Shown piece by piece: positions 31,988 through 43,800 of a stretch of 64,000 nucleotides of DNA. Location of the stretch: contig CM036225.1 in assembly GCA_020631735.1 (NCBI GenBank), positions 63,649,853 through 63,713,852 on the forward strand. Reading direction: 5' to 3'. Source of the stretch: Saccharum officinarum (taxonomy: Eukaryota > Streptophyta > Magnoliopsida > Poales > Poaceae). How positions within the stretch are numbered: position 1 is the stretch's first letter; the number at the start of each line of letters is the position of its first letter. Made by a program: the position numbers and the translations under genes. The notes below the pieces were generated by a model. The model did no database searches. It was not told where the DNA came from and saw nothing but the letters and a program-made list of their open reading frames with translations.

Positions 31988-33615
31988 ATGGGCAAGGCGA
32001 GCCGGTGGCTCAGAAACCTGTTCCTGCCCGGCTGGAAAGGGAGGAAGGCCAAGGACAGGGGGGCTGCTGACGCCGACTGCCAGTCGGTGCTGTCGGCGCC
32101 GCTGCCCTCGCACTCGCAGGCGGCGACAGCGGCACCGTCTGGGAGGGAGAAGAGGCGGTGGAGCTTCCGCCGCCCTGGGGCGGGCGCGTCTGGCGGCGCA
32201 CAGGGACAGGGCCCGCTCGCGTCCTCGTCGTCGCACTGCTTCTCGGAGGCCGAGGTGCATGTCGTCGTCGTGGCGCAGGAGCAGGACCAGCAGCAGCAGG
32301 TCGCAGCCGTCGTCCCTGAGGCTGCGTCGTCCACCGCGGGTGCGGTCGTCCCGCTTCCGGCTTCGGTGAGGACAAGCGGCGCCGGCGGCGGTCGTGGCGT
32401 GGAGGCCGCGGCGGCAGTCAAGATCCAGGCCGCCTTCCGATCGTACCTGGTACGTGCGTTCGTTCTTGCGCGGTTCTCGGCTCCGGCGATCCTCCACGCG
32501 CCGGAGTGGAATGTCAAATGTGAAACGGTTTGCGACGGCGGCATTATTGTACCGCGCAGGCGAGGAAGGCGCTGTGCGCGCTGCGAGGGATGGTGAGGCT
32601 GCAGGCGATGGTGCGGGGCCAGCTGGTGCGGCGGCAGGCCAACCTGACGCTCCGCCGCATGCAGGCGCTCGTCCACGCCCAGCGCCGCGCGCGCGCCGAG
32701 CGGCTGCGGCTGCGGCTCCTCGAGGTCGAGGACGGCGCCTCCTCCAGGCAGCAGGCCGCCGCCGCCACTACCACGCCGCGGCCGCCGCCGAGCCGGCACT
32801 CGCCGCAGCACCCGCGGTCCCGGAAGCCACTGGTGAGCACAGAGCACTGCCCTTCTTCAAATGATGGCAGGAATTGACCGTGGTACGCACGAGGATGTTT
32901 AACAGATTCGTGCTGCAGGAGGCGGCGGAGAGGAGTCTAGAGGAGCACGACGTCAGGATCGTGGAGGTGGACGACGGCGCGCCGAGGGCGGGAGCTCGGC
33001 GGAACAGCTGCTGCCACTACTCGACGTCGACGGCGACGCCGAGCCGCACGCCGGCAAAGGCCGAGCTGCTGTGCCAGAAGGTCTCGCCGACGCCGTCGGC
33101 GCTGACGGACGGCAGCGCGCGGACGCTCAGCGGCCGGTTCGACGTCGACGACGCGTCCTTCGCCTCCGCGTCGGAGCCGACGCCGGTGCCGGTGCCGAGC
33201 CGGCGCAGGGCGTGGCGCGCGGACCCGCCGTTCTTCCCGAGCTACATGGCCAACACGGAGTCGTCGCGCGCCAAGGCGCGGTCGCAGAGCGCGCCGAGGC
33301 AGCGCCTCTCGTCGGCGTCCGAGACGGCGCTGCCGGTCGCCGCGGCCTCGCCGTCTCCGTCGTGCTGGGAGCGCCCGCCGAGCCGGGGCGGGGGTGGGGG
33401 GCGGAGGAGAGGGCAGCGCGCGGCGCAGGGTGTCGCTCGACCCGCTGCTGGACCTACCCGGCGGTGGCACGCCGTCCCGGCGCATGGAGCGGTGCGCGTC
33501 GCGGGCGCGCGCGGGAGTCTCGTCGGTCCCCGGCAGCGAGCGCGGGTCCTCGAGCACCGTCGGGCACCGTGGCTGCGCGCGCACTGGCCATGGCCATGGC
33601 ATGGGTGACTACTGA
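31988..33615 (+). CDS. IQ-domain (IQD) calmodulin-binding protein, three exons
   Basis: Exons 31988-32449, 32560-32832 and 32919 to about 33615, all with GT...AG introns (110 and 86 bp). The start [18 protein letters not shown] is the usual IQD N-terminus. The IQ67 region spans the first splice site ([10 protein letters not shown] | [18 protein letters not shown], then [13 protein letters not shown]), and this conserved intron position is a family hallmark. IQ motifs bind calmodulin. IQD proteins scaffold calcium signals at microtubules, membrane or nucleus. The C-terminal DUF4005 block is clear ([20 protein letters not shown]). In a G-rich run near 33385-33402 the frame changes: one frame ends at 33608, but [15 protein letters not shown] in the next frame, ending at 33615, looks like the family tail. 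Length is about 475 residues. Only the frame in the last 70 codons is doubtful. Confidence 0.92.
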
Positions 33616-34100
33616 CTCTTGTCTCTTCGTCAGTCTAGTGATCTAGTCTTGGCGAGTGAGGAGAGACTGAAGGTGCGAAGCTGACGGATCTGAGGAAACC
33701 TTGGATCATGGTGTGTTTTGAGTGCCAGCTTTTGTCAGTGTGGATTTAAGCGATGATTTTTGTGCTTTTTCGTGTTTCTTAAGAGCGATTATTTGGGGTT
33801 GGAGTGAGAGTGACGCTGTTTTGTTTTCAGTTCAGAACGTGATATACTTGCAAAGTGTAGAATGCAACAATCAATTGTTTAGCCAAGGATTGCCATGGCC
33901 CATGCATGGGGCTGACAACAGACAGCTGAATCTTCTGCTTCGTCTTTTTCACCTACAACTGCATGTACTGTCATCTGCTAGTAGAATAAATTACGGTTAC
34001 TGCTGTCTTTGGTCAATCTCGTTTGGAAGAGATTTGATTGACGAAGTCTTGATCTGACCAAAGTTTGACAACAGACGCCAGGCTTCCTCACAAAGACAAG
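33616..34100. other. 3' flank of the IQD gene
   Basis: Probably 3' UTR followed by intergenic DNA. No other gene was found. Confidence 0.4.
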
Positions 34101-34336
34101 GTACTCCCACCTCCTCCGTCGCAAAAATATTTACATGTCGCTTTACGAAAAGTCAAATTTTTTAAATTTAACCAAATACATGTATAAAAAAATTCTAATA
34201 TTTATGATATGTTAGAAATTAGATTAATTATGAAATATATTTGTATATAAATATATTTGGAGATATAGATGTTTATACTACTTTCTATAAATCAAATTAA
34301 GCTTAAAAAATTTGACTACTCAAAAAGTAAGAGACA
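34101..34336. mobile_element. Degenerate Stowaway-like (Tc1/Mariner) MITE
   Basis: Begins TACTCCCACCTCCTCCGTCG and contains GTCAAATTTTTTAAATTTAACC, with the mirror part TTAAGCTTAAAAAATTTGAC near the right end. Confidence 0.55.
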
Positions 34337-34379
34337 CATTCTTTTTAGGACCACTAGCAAATATGCACGTGCATTGTAA

Positions 34380-35370
34380 CGGTGGGAGGAAAAAACTACA
34401 CGCATCCTAGCACCCGATCGTGCGGCGCGAACGCTGCGTCCGGACGCCGCTCCTCTTCCCAAACCGCCCACCCCCCGTAGAATCAGATCAGAACAGAATA
34501 GAATGGAATTGCGTCCACCCCCTGCCCTCCGTTCCCCACCGCGCCCCTGTCCCGTTCCCCAACGCACCCAGTTCCCCCACCGCCCCCTGTCCCAAAGAGC
34601 ACAAAACACTTCAAGTGCAACATCACAAACATATGGAAAAAAAACTATATAGTGCAACATCGAAAAACATATACTGCAACATCGAAAAATATGTACTGCA
34701 ATAACAAAAATTATGTACTGCAACATCCAAAATTATGTACTGCAACATCTCAAACAGTAGTACTGCAACATCGCAAAATCAACCATAAAATATGGAAAAT
34801 GGAAACATTCAAAAATCATCTGTTGCAACAACCCAAATATCTCATTGCAACATTTGAAAATCATCTATTGCAACATTCCAAAAAAAAAACCCATTGCAAT
34901 ATGGAGAAACAGCAAAGGGCGTACAAACAGGAAGGGGATCGGTTCGAGGTGCAGACTAGCCCATCACCTTTGAGCTCGCCGAAGAGGGGAGGGAATAGGA
35001 CCCCAAGCTCGCCGGAATCCTAGCCACCGCCGCGTCCCTCAGATCCGGAGGAGGAGGAGGAGGGCTCAGATCCAGAGAAGAACCGACCTACCTCGTCGGA
35101 GCCGCCGCTGTCATCCTCGTCTCCGATGGGGGGGAGCAGGATCTGGGTCGCTGGAGAGCATGGGGTCGCATAGAGGTCGCGGAAGGGGCGAGGGATGGAG
35201 GGAAGAAGGGAGCATGGGCGGGCGAGGGAGGCAGCGAGCTTGTGTGCGGGCACGGCATCCCGTCTCGGGGACGGTCGGAGAGCAGGCGGGCGAAGCGGGG
35301 GAGAGTGAATGCGTATGGGGGAGCAGGGGGATTGGTGCGTCCGGCTGCCCGGACGCCCGGTTCATATCGA
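34380..35370. repeat. TACTGCAACATC repeat element with GC-rich ends
   Basis: 34610-34900 consists of about 22-bp units (TACTGCAACATCGAAAAATATG and variants), shifting to TTGCAACATTTGAAAATCAT. The outer parts are GC-rich, with TGCGTCCGGACGCC (about 34436) and an opposing GCGTCCGGCTGCCCGGACGCC (about 35339). Open frames across it are repeat artefacts. Class unknown; it is similar in style to 19021-19870. Confidence 0.5.
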
Positions 35371-36393
35371 AAAAACTATCACCATTCATGAAAAATGAGG
35401 GCCAAGATAACACTTGCCTATTTATGTTTTTATCTTTTTACACATTTTAAAGCTATATTTTATTTTAAGAAGACTATAATGTCCATAATATATAAGCTAG
35501 TGTTGGCAATAATATGACAATGTCTTAATAAGTATGTGTGATTTTTTCTCCTATTGCAAAGCCCAAACATATTTACTTGTAAATGTATCATAATTTTAAT
35601 TTCATACTATATTACTATCCATTCATTGTGCAGTTCAATATCGAGTTCCAATGACTTCCTTTATTGACCCATAAAACTTTGTAATTCTATTTCTTTATTA
35701 TCTATAGTCAATAAAGAGTTAGTTGCTGACATGTCAAGGACTGGCCTATCTGTTGATAATTACAATAGAAGAACAATCCCGATTTTTCACATGGTAGCCT
35801 CCTCATGTCTTTCAATGGTACTTGCATAAAGTTTAGAGTCACATTTGTCTAGACTATAAATAGGATAACAAACTGTTCAAGATTTCATTTTACGGTCTCA
35901 TTAATTAGACCATTGTCTATATTATGTTGTAATAAGATAGATTTTATTTTAATTTAAAACTACATCAATGATTTACCACATTAATAATTTAGTGGTGAAA
36001 ATATCTATTTTATTATAAGAAAGAGGCCGAGTGCTCAAGTATCATAATATTTATTTATTATTAGTTTTTTTATATTTATGGTGAAAATAAGAAAAAACAG
36101 TAAATACAAATGGAGAAAGAATGTAACGGAAGACATTCGGTAAATAATAGATATAGGTTTGCTTGGTTTTTCTTTCCCAGCATCTCCCTTGAGCTTCCGT
36201 TACTTGCTTGTTGAATTTTCTATTGTAAAAATCTGATAGGCAAAGTGCGTGGTGGCCACGTCGGAGAGAGTAACGTCGCTTTTGGACTCTGTTTTATCAC
36301 CATATGAAAGGAAAATAATACGGCCAAATCCAGTACAACCGAATATTTAGATTAGAATTCCTATATTTAGCTTATTTGGAATTGTAGAGATCT

Positions 36394-36480
36394 ATTTAAC
36401 TCGTATGAGCACGGGTTATTATATAGATAAGTTGAGATATATTTAACTCGTATGAGCACGGGTTATTATATAGATAAGTT
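36394..36480. repeat. Tandem duplication, two 40-bp copies, 47-bp period
   Basis: ATTTAACTCGTATGAGCACG through ATAGATAAGTT occurs at 36394-36433 and again without change at 36441-36480. Confidence 0.9.
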
Positions 36481-36582
36481 CGGACGGAAGAAATTCTCCA
36501 ATGTCTGGTAGTTAGAGGAGGTGGACAAAAAAATGGTTGGATGAAAAAAAATGACTGAAAATTTTGTCTCTTTATTATTAGG

Positions 36583-36638
36583 TATAGATATAGATATAAA
36601 TATATAGATATAGATATAGATATAGATATAGATATAGA
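36583..36638. repeat. ATAGAT microsatellite
   Basis: About nine TATAGA units with one interruption. Confidence 0.9.
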
Positions 36639-37060
36639 AACTCCGAGATACTCTTTATATCCTTACTAATTTATAGGAATAAAGATTTTGGTGAGAAAAA
36701 ACCCCTCCAACAGCCTCTATAATTGGATATCTAAATATAAACATCCTCTATTTCGAATTTCTCGCTAGCCAAAGTTGAAGAGCGAGGATGAATCTTTAAA
36801 GTGAGCACAAGATATGAAAAGTTATCGGATGGTACAAAGATATATAAAGCGATTTTACTTAAATGGATCTTCAAATGATAATTTACTGAGTAAATTTTAG
36901 AAAGACTCTTGAAGATGCTCAAAATACGTACATGTAGTTCTGAGTCTATACGTCGACAGTCTTCATATATTTTCCTTGCCTTATTCTATTTTACTCTCAC
37001 AAGCATTGAACTACTAGTAGTATCCTTCCAGAGCTTTGAAATATATCTAGGGCAGCAAAA

Positions 37061-38062
37061 GCATCTCCAACATAGATCCTAAACAGGGCCCATACTCTAC
37101 TTTTTAGTGCTAGGGCAAAAAACTTAATTCAATAGGGTCTCAACTCAAGTTCCTACCAAATCACGCCTCATATCTCAGGAACCATAGGGAGCTTCTTACT
37201 TCTTCCTGGAAAATATTTCCCACAGCAATTCAACCCTGCATATCTTCTTTTTGTCTCCACTCTCTCACGTGCCGCCACCCTATTCCCCTCCCCTAGTGCG
37301 GCTCCATTAGGGAAGCCCCTTGGCCCATTGTCCGTCCTTGGCTCCCCAGTGCCCATCCTGCCCGGACGAGGCTCATTCAATGCGAGTCCTCTCCTCCCGG
37401 CGAGGCACTCAAACCGTCCTACGACTCCGAGTTCCATATGCTAGTATTTAGTAGAATGGATTCGAAGACTCATGTTAGGGTAGAGAAAAAAAAACAGACC
37501 CTCAAAAATAGGGAAGCCCTCAAATTAAAAGGAGTCTTGATTTGAACACTGAAAATCGCAACATGGAACCACGAATCAATGATACATCGTACTTACATTG
37601 GATGAATTGTGACATAAACCATGAATAATATATAGTTCCAAAATAACTGTGATAAAAAAGATTCGATATCCATGAATAATATGCAAAAGTAACATAGTAA
37701 AAGGATGATTGCTTGAAGATTGGATGAAAAGTAGCAAAAGGGAGCAACAAACCAATATTTTAAAAAGTAATTTATAGTCACATTTTGCAATTTTTGACTC
37801 TAAGAGCATTTCCAACAGTCTCCTTTCCTAACCCCAATGAGAAAAATTGTTATTTTTTAGATCTTGTAGCTCCAACAGTTTCCAAAATCCAACCCCAATG
37901 AGAAAAAAAATCTAAGTCCCTCAAATCATAGCATCCATCCCTCAAATAAAGAGGAGACTTTTCTTCCCCAATTCATTATTTTTCATTAGGGATTGATTTT
38001 TCTCGTTCTGTTGAAGAAAAGACCTTGAAAATTCCAAAACACGTTTTGTATCTCCTCCAATA
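37061..38062. other. Intergenic DNA with GAGCATCTCCAACAG-type repeat ends
   Basis: GCATCTCCAACATAG (37068) and GAGCATTTCCAACAGTCTCC (37804), with AGCTCCAACAGTTTCC (37869), resemble ends of non-autonomous DNA transposons common in grasses. No gene is supported. Confidence 0.4.
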
Positions 38063-38290
38063 AGGCTCAGTTTAGATCCAGAAAATTTTGCAAAAGAACT
38101 AGATTTCGTCAGAATCTTTAGACTCATATATGAAGCATTAAATATAGATAAAAAATAAACTAATTACACAGTTTAGACGAAATGGACGAGACGAATCTTT
38201 AAAGTCTAATTAGACCATGATTGGACGTTAATTGCCAATAAAACGAAAATACTACAGTTGCATTTGCCAAAATTTTGGCAACTAACAAGG
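38063..38290. mobile_element. Tourist-like MITE
   Basis: Starts AGGCTCAGTTTAGATCC, holds TAATTACACAGTTTAGACG and GAGACGAATCTTTAAAG, and ends AACTAACAAGG. The edges are approximate. Confidence 0.6.
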
Positions 38291-38384
38291 ATAGTTTTTT
38301 GGGTTGGAGTTTTCTTCTACCGTGGTGAACCAAATCATCACCTGATTTATGACTACTCTTCTGTCCAGAATTCTCGACGTCCTA

Positions 38385-38600
38385 GGGCCTTGTTTAGTTC
38401 CATTTCTCCTCAAATTCTACTATGCAAAAAGAAGATTCAATCACATCAATGTCGGTAATACATGGGTACTAGATGTAGATGAAATTGAAACTAATTGCAC
38501 AGTTTTTTGTACTTGGACGAACATTTTGAGCTAATTAGTCAAAGTTGAACAATTTTTACCAAATAAAAACGAATTGCTACGTGCGAATTCGGGTGTGCCG
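38385..38600. mobile_element. Tourist-like MITE, right end unclear
   Basis: GGGCCTTGTTTAGTTCC start, then ACTAGATGTAGATGAAATTG and GACGAACATTTTGAGC. It decays after about 38580. Confidence 0.55.
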
Positions 38601-38738
38601 ATTCAGCATCTAACAAGGTAGGATTGAAACCGTTACCAAGGTAGAAGCTAAAAGACTCTGACTACCCCTACGAAACAATTGACAGCTGCTGGAAATTTGA
38701 AAAGACGTGTGCATTAATTGCTCTTCTTGCTCTACTTA

Positions 38739-39124
38739 GACTGTCTGCAGTGGGTACTCTAAAATTACTCTAAGTTTAGTATGAATATAGAGTAAAAACT
38801 GCTGCACTGGATCTAAAACGATACTCTATCTTTCTCTCACTCTATTTTAGAGTAGTATGTGCTTACTCTATACTCAATGTGCGACTAACTAACAAAGGAA
38901 AAAAATGCTATAACTCATAAACCAAAAATCCAAATTAATTTCGATGCACATTAATTCGTCTCAATAAATCCTTAACTAGATACATGGATATATTTAGATA
39001 AAGTGGTAAGACTCACAGTATAGAGTATAATATGATAATAGAGGATGATGGATGCAAATTGATATAGAGGAGAGAATTTGCTGACTATGACGTATAGAGG
39101 ATGAAAGAGGTCATGAGTGCTATC
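38739..39124. mobile_element. PIF/Harbinger MITE 1 of a four-MITE chain
   Basis: TTA (38736-38738), then GACTGTCTGCAGTGGGTAC and many ACTCTAAA/ATAGAGTA steps. It ends GTGCTATC before TTA (39125-39127). Same type as 23942-24380, and its termini resemble the large element at 24385. Confidence 0.75.
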
Positions 39125-39127
39125 TTA

Positions 39128-39347
39128 GGCGTGTTTGGTTAGTTTGTTAAAGTTTAACACCCATCACATCAATGTTCTCTAGAATGTATGGAGTACTAAA
39201 TGTAGACTAATTGTATGCATGTCGACACAGATTATGAGTAATTTACAAGACGAATCTATTAGCCTAATTAATCAAAATTAGAAACTTTTTGTCAATAAGA
39301 CGAAAGTGCTACAGTGTTTGTTAAACTTTAACACCAACCAAACACCC
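39128..39347. mobile_element. Tourist-like MITE 2 of the chain
   Basis: GGCGTGTTTGGTTAGTTTG at the left and, reversed, GGGTGTTTGGTTGGTG at the right, between TTA copies at 39125-39127 and 39348-39350. Confidence 0.85.
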
Positions 39348-39350
39348 TTA

Positions 39351-39595
39351 GGCGGTGTTCAGTTCCTCAAAAAAAAACACTATGCGAAAAAAAGATTCTC
39401 CGTCACATCAAATTGCGATACATGAATGGAGTACTAAATGTAGATGAAATCAAAAACTAATTGTACAGTTTGGTTGTACTTTGCGAGACGAACGTTTTGA
39501 ACCTAATTAGTCAACGGTTGGACACTATTTATCAAATAAAGCCAAAACATGCTACAGTACTTTTTTTACTCCATTTCAGGGATCTAAACACAGCC
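39351..39595. mobile_element. Tourist-like MITE 3 of the chain
   Basis: GGCGGTGTTCAGTTCCTC to GATCTAAACACAGCC, between TTA at 39348-39350 and 39596-39598. It is a close sister of the next MITE. Confidence 0.85.
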
Positions 39596-39598
39596 TTA

Positions 39599-39839
39599 GG
39601 CTGTGTTCAGTTCCTCAAAAAAAGTACTATGCGAAAAAAAATTCTCCGTCACATCAAACTTGCGATACATGCATGGAGTACTAAATGTAGATGAAATTAA
39701 AAACTAATTGTACAGCTTGGTTGTACTTTGCGAGACGAACGTTTTGAACCTAATTAGTCAACCGTTAGACACTATTTATCAAATAAAACCAAACGTGCTA
39801 CAGTACTTTTTTTACCTTTTTCAGGATCTAAACACAGCC
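39599..39839. mobile_element. Tourist-like MITE 4 of the chain
   Basis: GGCTGTGTTCAGTTCCTC to GATCTAAACACAGCC, in the same orientation as MITE 3, between TTA at 39596-39598 and 39840-39842. Confidence 0.85.
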
Positions 39840-39959
39840 TTATGTGCCTGGCCAGCGCTCCAGCAGAGCAACACCCGGACATTTTTATCATTTTTCTATT
39901 AGCATCTAGGCACCAGTGGACGAAAGTGACAGGACGACGGATGACTGATATCTGATCAG

Positions 39960-40190
39960 GGTGCGTTCACTTCGCGAAAAGTAGCTAAAAGTTACTGTAG
40001 CATCTTTCGTTGTTATTTGACAAAATTTATTTAATTAGGACTAACTAGGCTTAAAAGATTCGTTCGATATTTAAGAAATATGCAATTGTATCTTTTTTAC
40101 CTACATTTAATACTAGCATGCGTCGAAATTTGATTGATCGAGTGGAAGAGATTTTTATTGGCAAGTGAAAGGCAGTAAGTTTTGAATGTG
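39960..40190. mobile_element. Probable MITE remnant
   Basis: GGGTGCGTTCACTTCGCG start, with MITE-type interior (ACTGTAGCATCTTTCGTTG, GGCTTAAAAGATTCG). The right end is not defined. Confidence 0.45.
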
Positions 40191-40196
40191 AAGTTA

Positions 40197-40420
40197 ATGC
40201 TTGTTTAGTTCCTCCATTTCTCTCTAAATTTTACTATGTAAAAGAAGATTCTCTGTCACATCAAATGTCGGCAAATGATGAGTACTAAATGTTGATAAAT
40301 AAAAACTTTGAGTTTTGTTGTACTTTACGAGATGAACATTTTAAGCCTAGTTAGTCAATTTGGATAATTTTTATCAAATGGCTAGAAATTCGATCAATTT
40401 TTATTCGAACTAAACGGGCC
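40197..40420. mobile_element. Tourist-like MITE
   Basis: TTA (40194-40196), ATGCTTGTTTAGTTCC ... GAACTAAACGGGCC, TTA (40421-40423). Confidence 0.8.
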
Positions 40421-40423
40421 TTA

Positions 40424-40863
40424 TTCTGGGACAAAGGCGTAGACTAGATGGAGTAACCAATTTGCATTATTTCTTAGGAGTATATTATTGTCAGGTCCAA
40501 AGTCTTGTTGGGTCGTTCCCAGCGTAAACGCGTATTACCGTGGGTACGTAACCGAATCGGCAGGCTCCAAACCGCGCAATTCGAAATTCTTATCCAGGGG
40601 CAAAAGCGGAAAACTATTAGCAAAGGCATGAGCGCACACGGCGGTTAGGAGCCGCGGGTGGGCAGAAGTGTAAAACCAAGAAGGGGGGCTTTCGCCGCGC
40701 CCGCGCGCGCATGGTGCTCCGCGAAAGCCGAGCGGCCGGACAAGTGAAGCGCGGCCACGATCGACCGGCCCCGGCCCCCATCGTCGCATCCCATCCATCC
40801 CATTTCCCCCACGAGCCCTAGCCCTAGGCGCGCGCGCCCCACGACGGCACGGGATCGGCCGAG
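40424..40863 (+). promoter_or_regulatory. Promoter and leader of the RHD3-like gene
   Basis: The GC content rises towards the start codon, with GCCCTAGCCCTAGG and CGCGCGCGCC just upstream. No clear TATA box, as expected for a housekeeping-type CpG-rich promoter. Antisense open frames here are by-products of high GC. Confidence 0.45.
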
Positions 40864-43800
40864 ATGGAGGAGAGCGACGCGGCGGAGGGGGTGGCGGTGC
40901 AGCTGATCGACGGCGAGGGCGAGTTCGCGGCCGAGGGCGCGGAGCGGTTCATGGCGGCCGCGGGCGTCGCCGGGTGCGGGCTCTCCTACGCCGTCGTCTC
41001 CATCATGGGGCCACAGAGCAGCGGTATGCTTTGCTCGCACCGCCTCCGTTCCCGTCCCGGCCGCGCTCACTCGACGATCCATCCATCACGGCGGTTGGGT
41101 TGGTTGCTTGGTTGGTCCGTCCGATACTCCGATCCCGAGCTCGATCGCCTGGCGGGGCATGCGTGCGTGCGCGCTGGCTACCTGTTCGATGAAATGCTGC
41201 GTGCGCTGGTGATCACGCGGCTCTCTAATAATGTCGGGCTAAATGACTGTCATCGAACCATTTGGCGATTGAGTAGGCCTTGGCGCACGTTAGACATCGC
41301 TTGAGTATTTGCTTTGGCGTCGCATGAATTATTGGTATTTGGTGACGGGCGGTTCAGTTGATTTGTGTCCCGACGGTGCACTTATATTGAGTGGTGTGTC
41401 CGTGTGTGTAGTATGTGCTCCTCGTAGTACTCTGCTTTAATTTTATACAATGCATTGCATTAGTTGCCCCCTCATACTATATATGCCTAGATTAATTCGG
41501 TAATGGAGAATGAATAAGTGCATGCAGCCTCCACTTGACTGGTAAGGAGGGAGTATAACATATGCATGGGCAGCATGGCAGTCAAACTAAATTATTATGA
41601 AAGACAACAGCTCTTAGTGTGATAGTCCATCGTTCATTATTGTTGATTTGCTAACTCTGGGTGACATGGAAAATTAATTTTGACACTTGCTTGACTTGAA
41701 AGTAAGGTTCCTGTACATGGCATTGCTGGTTGAAGCTGTCAATTCACTGCCATGCTGCCCATGCATATGTTATACTCCCTCCTAAGTCAAATTATTTAAC
41801 TTTGACCAAAATTATAGAAAAGAGCACCAACATTTATGATGCCAAATTAGTATTACTAGATACATCATGAAATATATTTTTTCATAATAATTTAGTTTGA
41901 CTGAGGACAATGTTTTCCCCAAGTACCTGACTTCACACTAAGAGCTGTTGTCTTTCAACTTAGGTAGCCTGGAAAACCTTTACTGTCTTTTCTGATACCA
42001 ACTGTAAAATTTTTTTTTTTTCAATTCATGTTCTTTGGCTGAGGCTGAGAGCCCTATATAGTGTGATCTCTGCTCCTGTGCACAAAAAAGGCACTATACG
42101 CTTTTGGTACTTTTTGAGCAAGTAATGTACTCCATCTGTTTCAATTATAAGGTGTTTTAGTTTTTCTAGATACATTGCTTTTACTATGTATCTACATAGT
42201 GTATATGTAAGTACATAGCAATATCTATATATCTAGAAAAGTCAAAATGTCTTACAATTTAGAATGGAGAGAGTATATATTTTAGTAATAAGGATTTATT
42301 TTCATCATACCTTCATTATTTTGAGCAGGAAAGAGTACCTTGTTGAACCAACTATTTGGAACCAATTTTAGGGAGATGGATGCATTCAGGGGAAGGTATA
42401 TAACATTTCCTTTCCCCCCCAATGATTTTAGATTAACGTTTTCTCATTTATTCATATATAATAATTTATTAACTAATTCCTTGTCATTTGCTAGGCATTT
42501 TTTGTACCCAACATTACCCCTAACCATATCATGAAACACATGTAGCTTCTACTTTTTATTTATGTTGATAGAAAGTTATTGCTGTTTATTTTTGCTATTA
42601 GGAGTCAAACTACTAAAGGTATCTGGATAGCACGTTGTGTTGGTGTTGAGCCTTGTACTGTTGTGTTGGATCTGGAGGGTACTGATGGAAGAGAGAGAGG
42701 AGAGGTAAGACTCTGTACACAGGTCAATTATAATGTTTAGTATGAGTTAGCAAACCCTCCAAGTAGTAGTGTGCAATACTAGAATGCTTCTTGAAGTCAA
42801 TATAATGTTTAGTATGAGTTAGCATACCCTCCAAGTAGTAGTGTGCAATACTAGAATGCTTCTGGAAGTCAATGTGGTTTTGCATCAGTTAACATTTTTT
42901 TTGTTCCTTGATCTAGTGCAGTTAACATTTTTTTCAATTTTTTGTTTCTTCTTTGATTTAGTGCCCAGCCTACCAATCTGGAATTTAGATTGTACAAGGC
43001 AAATTTAAAAACTGGCCTATATTTGATATTAACACAAGAGGTTCCTCTTTATCTTTTGTTAACGTACATGACAGTCATTAGATAATTCTAATTGCAAAGA
43101 GTTTTTTATTTGAGGGAAAGTGTGAAAAGGTCTTAATTCAATTCAGACTCACCCAGCATCAGCACTTTCTGTCCTCCTATTGTGATTGCTTTGACATGGC
43201 ATTGCTGCATAAATTTCTTATATTGAAGTAATAAGAAATGAAAAGAGAATGATACTCTTGGTCTTCCAGTGAATTTAACCTTCTTGATTAGTACTAATGG
43301 TTTTAAAAGGCATCCTTACATGAGTGATGAATTCAAGCGACTTGAGAATGGCATGTGGATGAGACTTTTATGCATGTTTCTTTTAGGAGGTTATTTGTAA
43401 ACTTTGTTTTCTGACACCTCTCTCTCTCTCTATGTATATTTTTCACATTTAGGATGACACTGCATTTGAGAAGCAAAGTTCGTTATTTGCTCTTGCAATT
43501 TCAGATATAGTTCTAATTAACATGTGAGTCACCCTGTATTGTATTTGTTATGATTTCACCTTATCGACTTATTTGTTGAACCTTTAGTTCTCACACTACA
43601 GACTTAATGTTATCCCTATGTGTATGTGTATAGGTGGTGCCATGATATTGGCCGTGAGCAAGCTGCCAATAAACCACTTCTAAAGACAGTATTTCAGGTA
43701 CCGAGGTTAAATCTCTTTGTCTTCCAGGGCTACCTTATGCACAGATGATATACATATAGTCCTGATCATCTGATGTATAGTAACACTTGGACATCTGAGT

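Larger units (their letters stand above)
35371..37060. other. AT-rich intergenic DNA, no gene
   Basis: No coding region, RNA gene or clear transposon is seen except the short tandem duplication and the microsatellite listed separately. Confidence 0.5.

Noticed and set aside
31768..32847. Long minus-strand open frame (359 codons)
   Set aside because: It is antisense to the IQD exons, rich in Arg/Pro/Ala, and runs through both splice regions. It arises from the high GC of the gene.
34652..35023. 123-codon open frame
   Set aside because: Its protein is a translation of the 22-bp TACTGCAACATC repeats.
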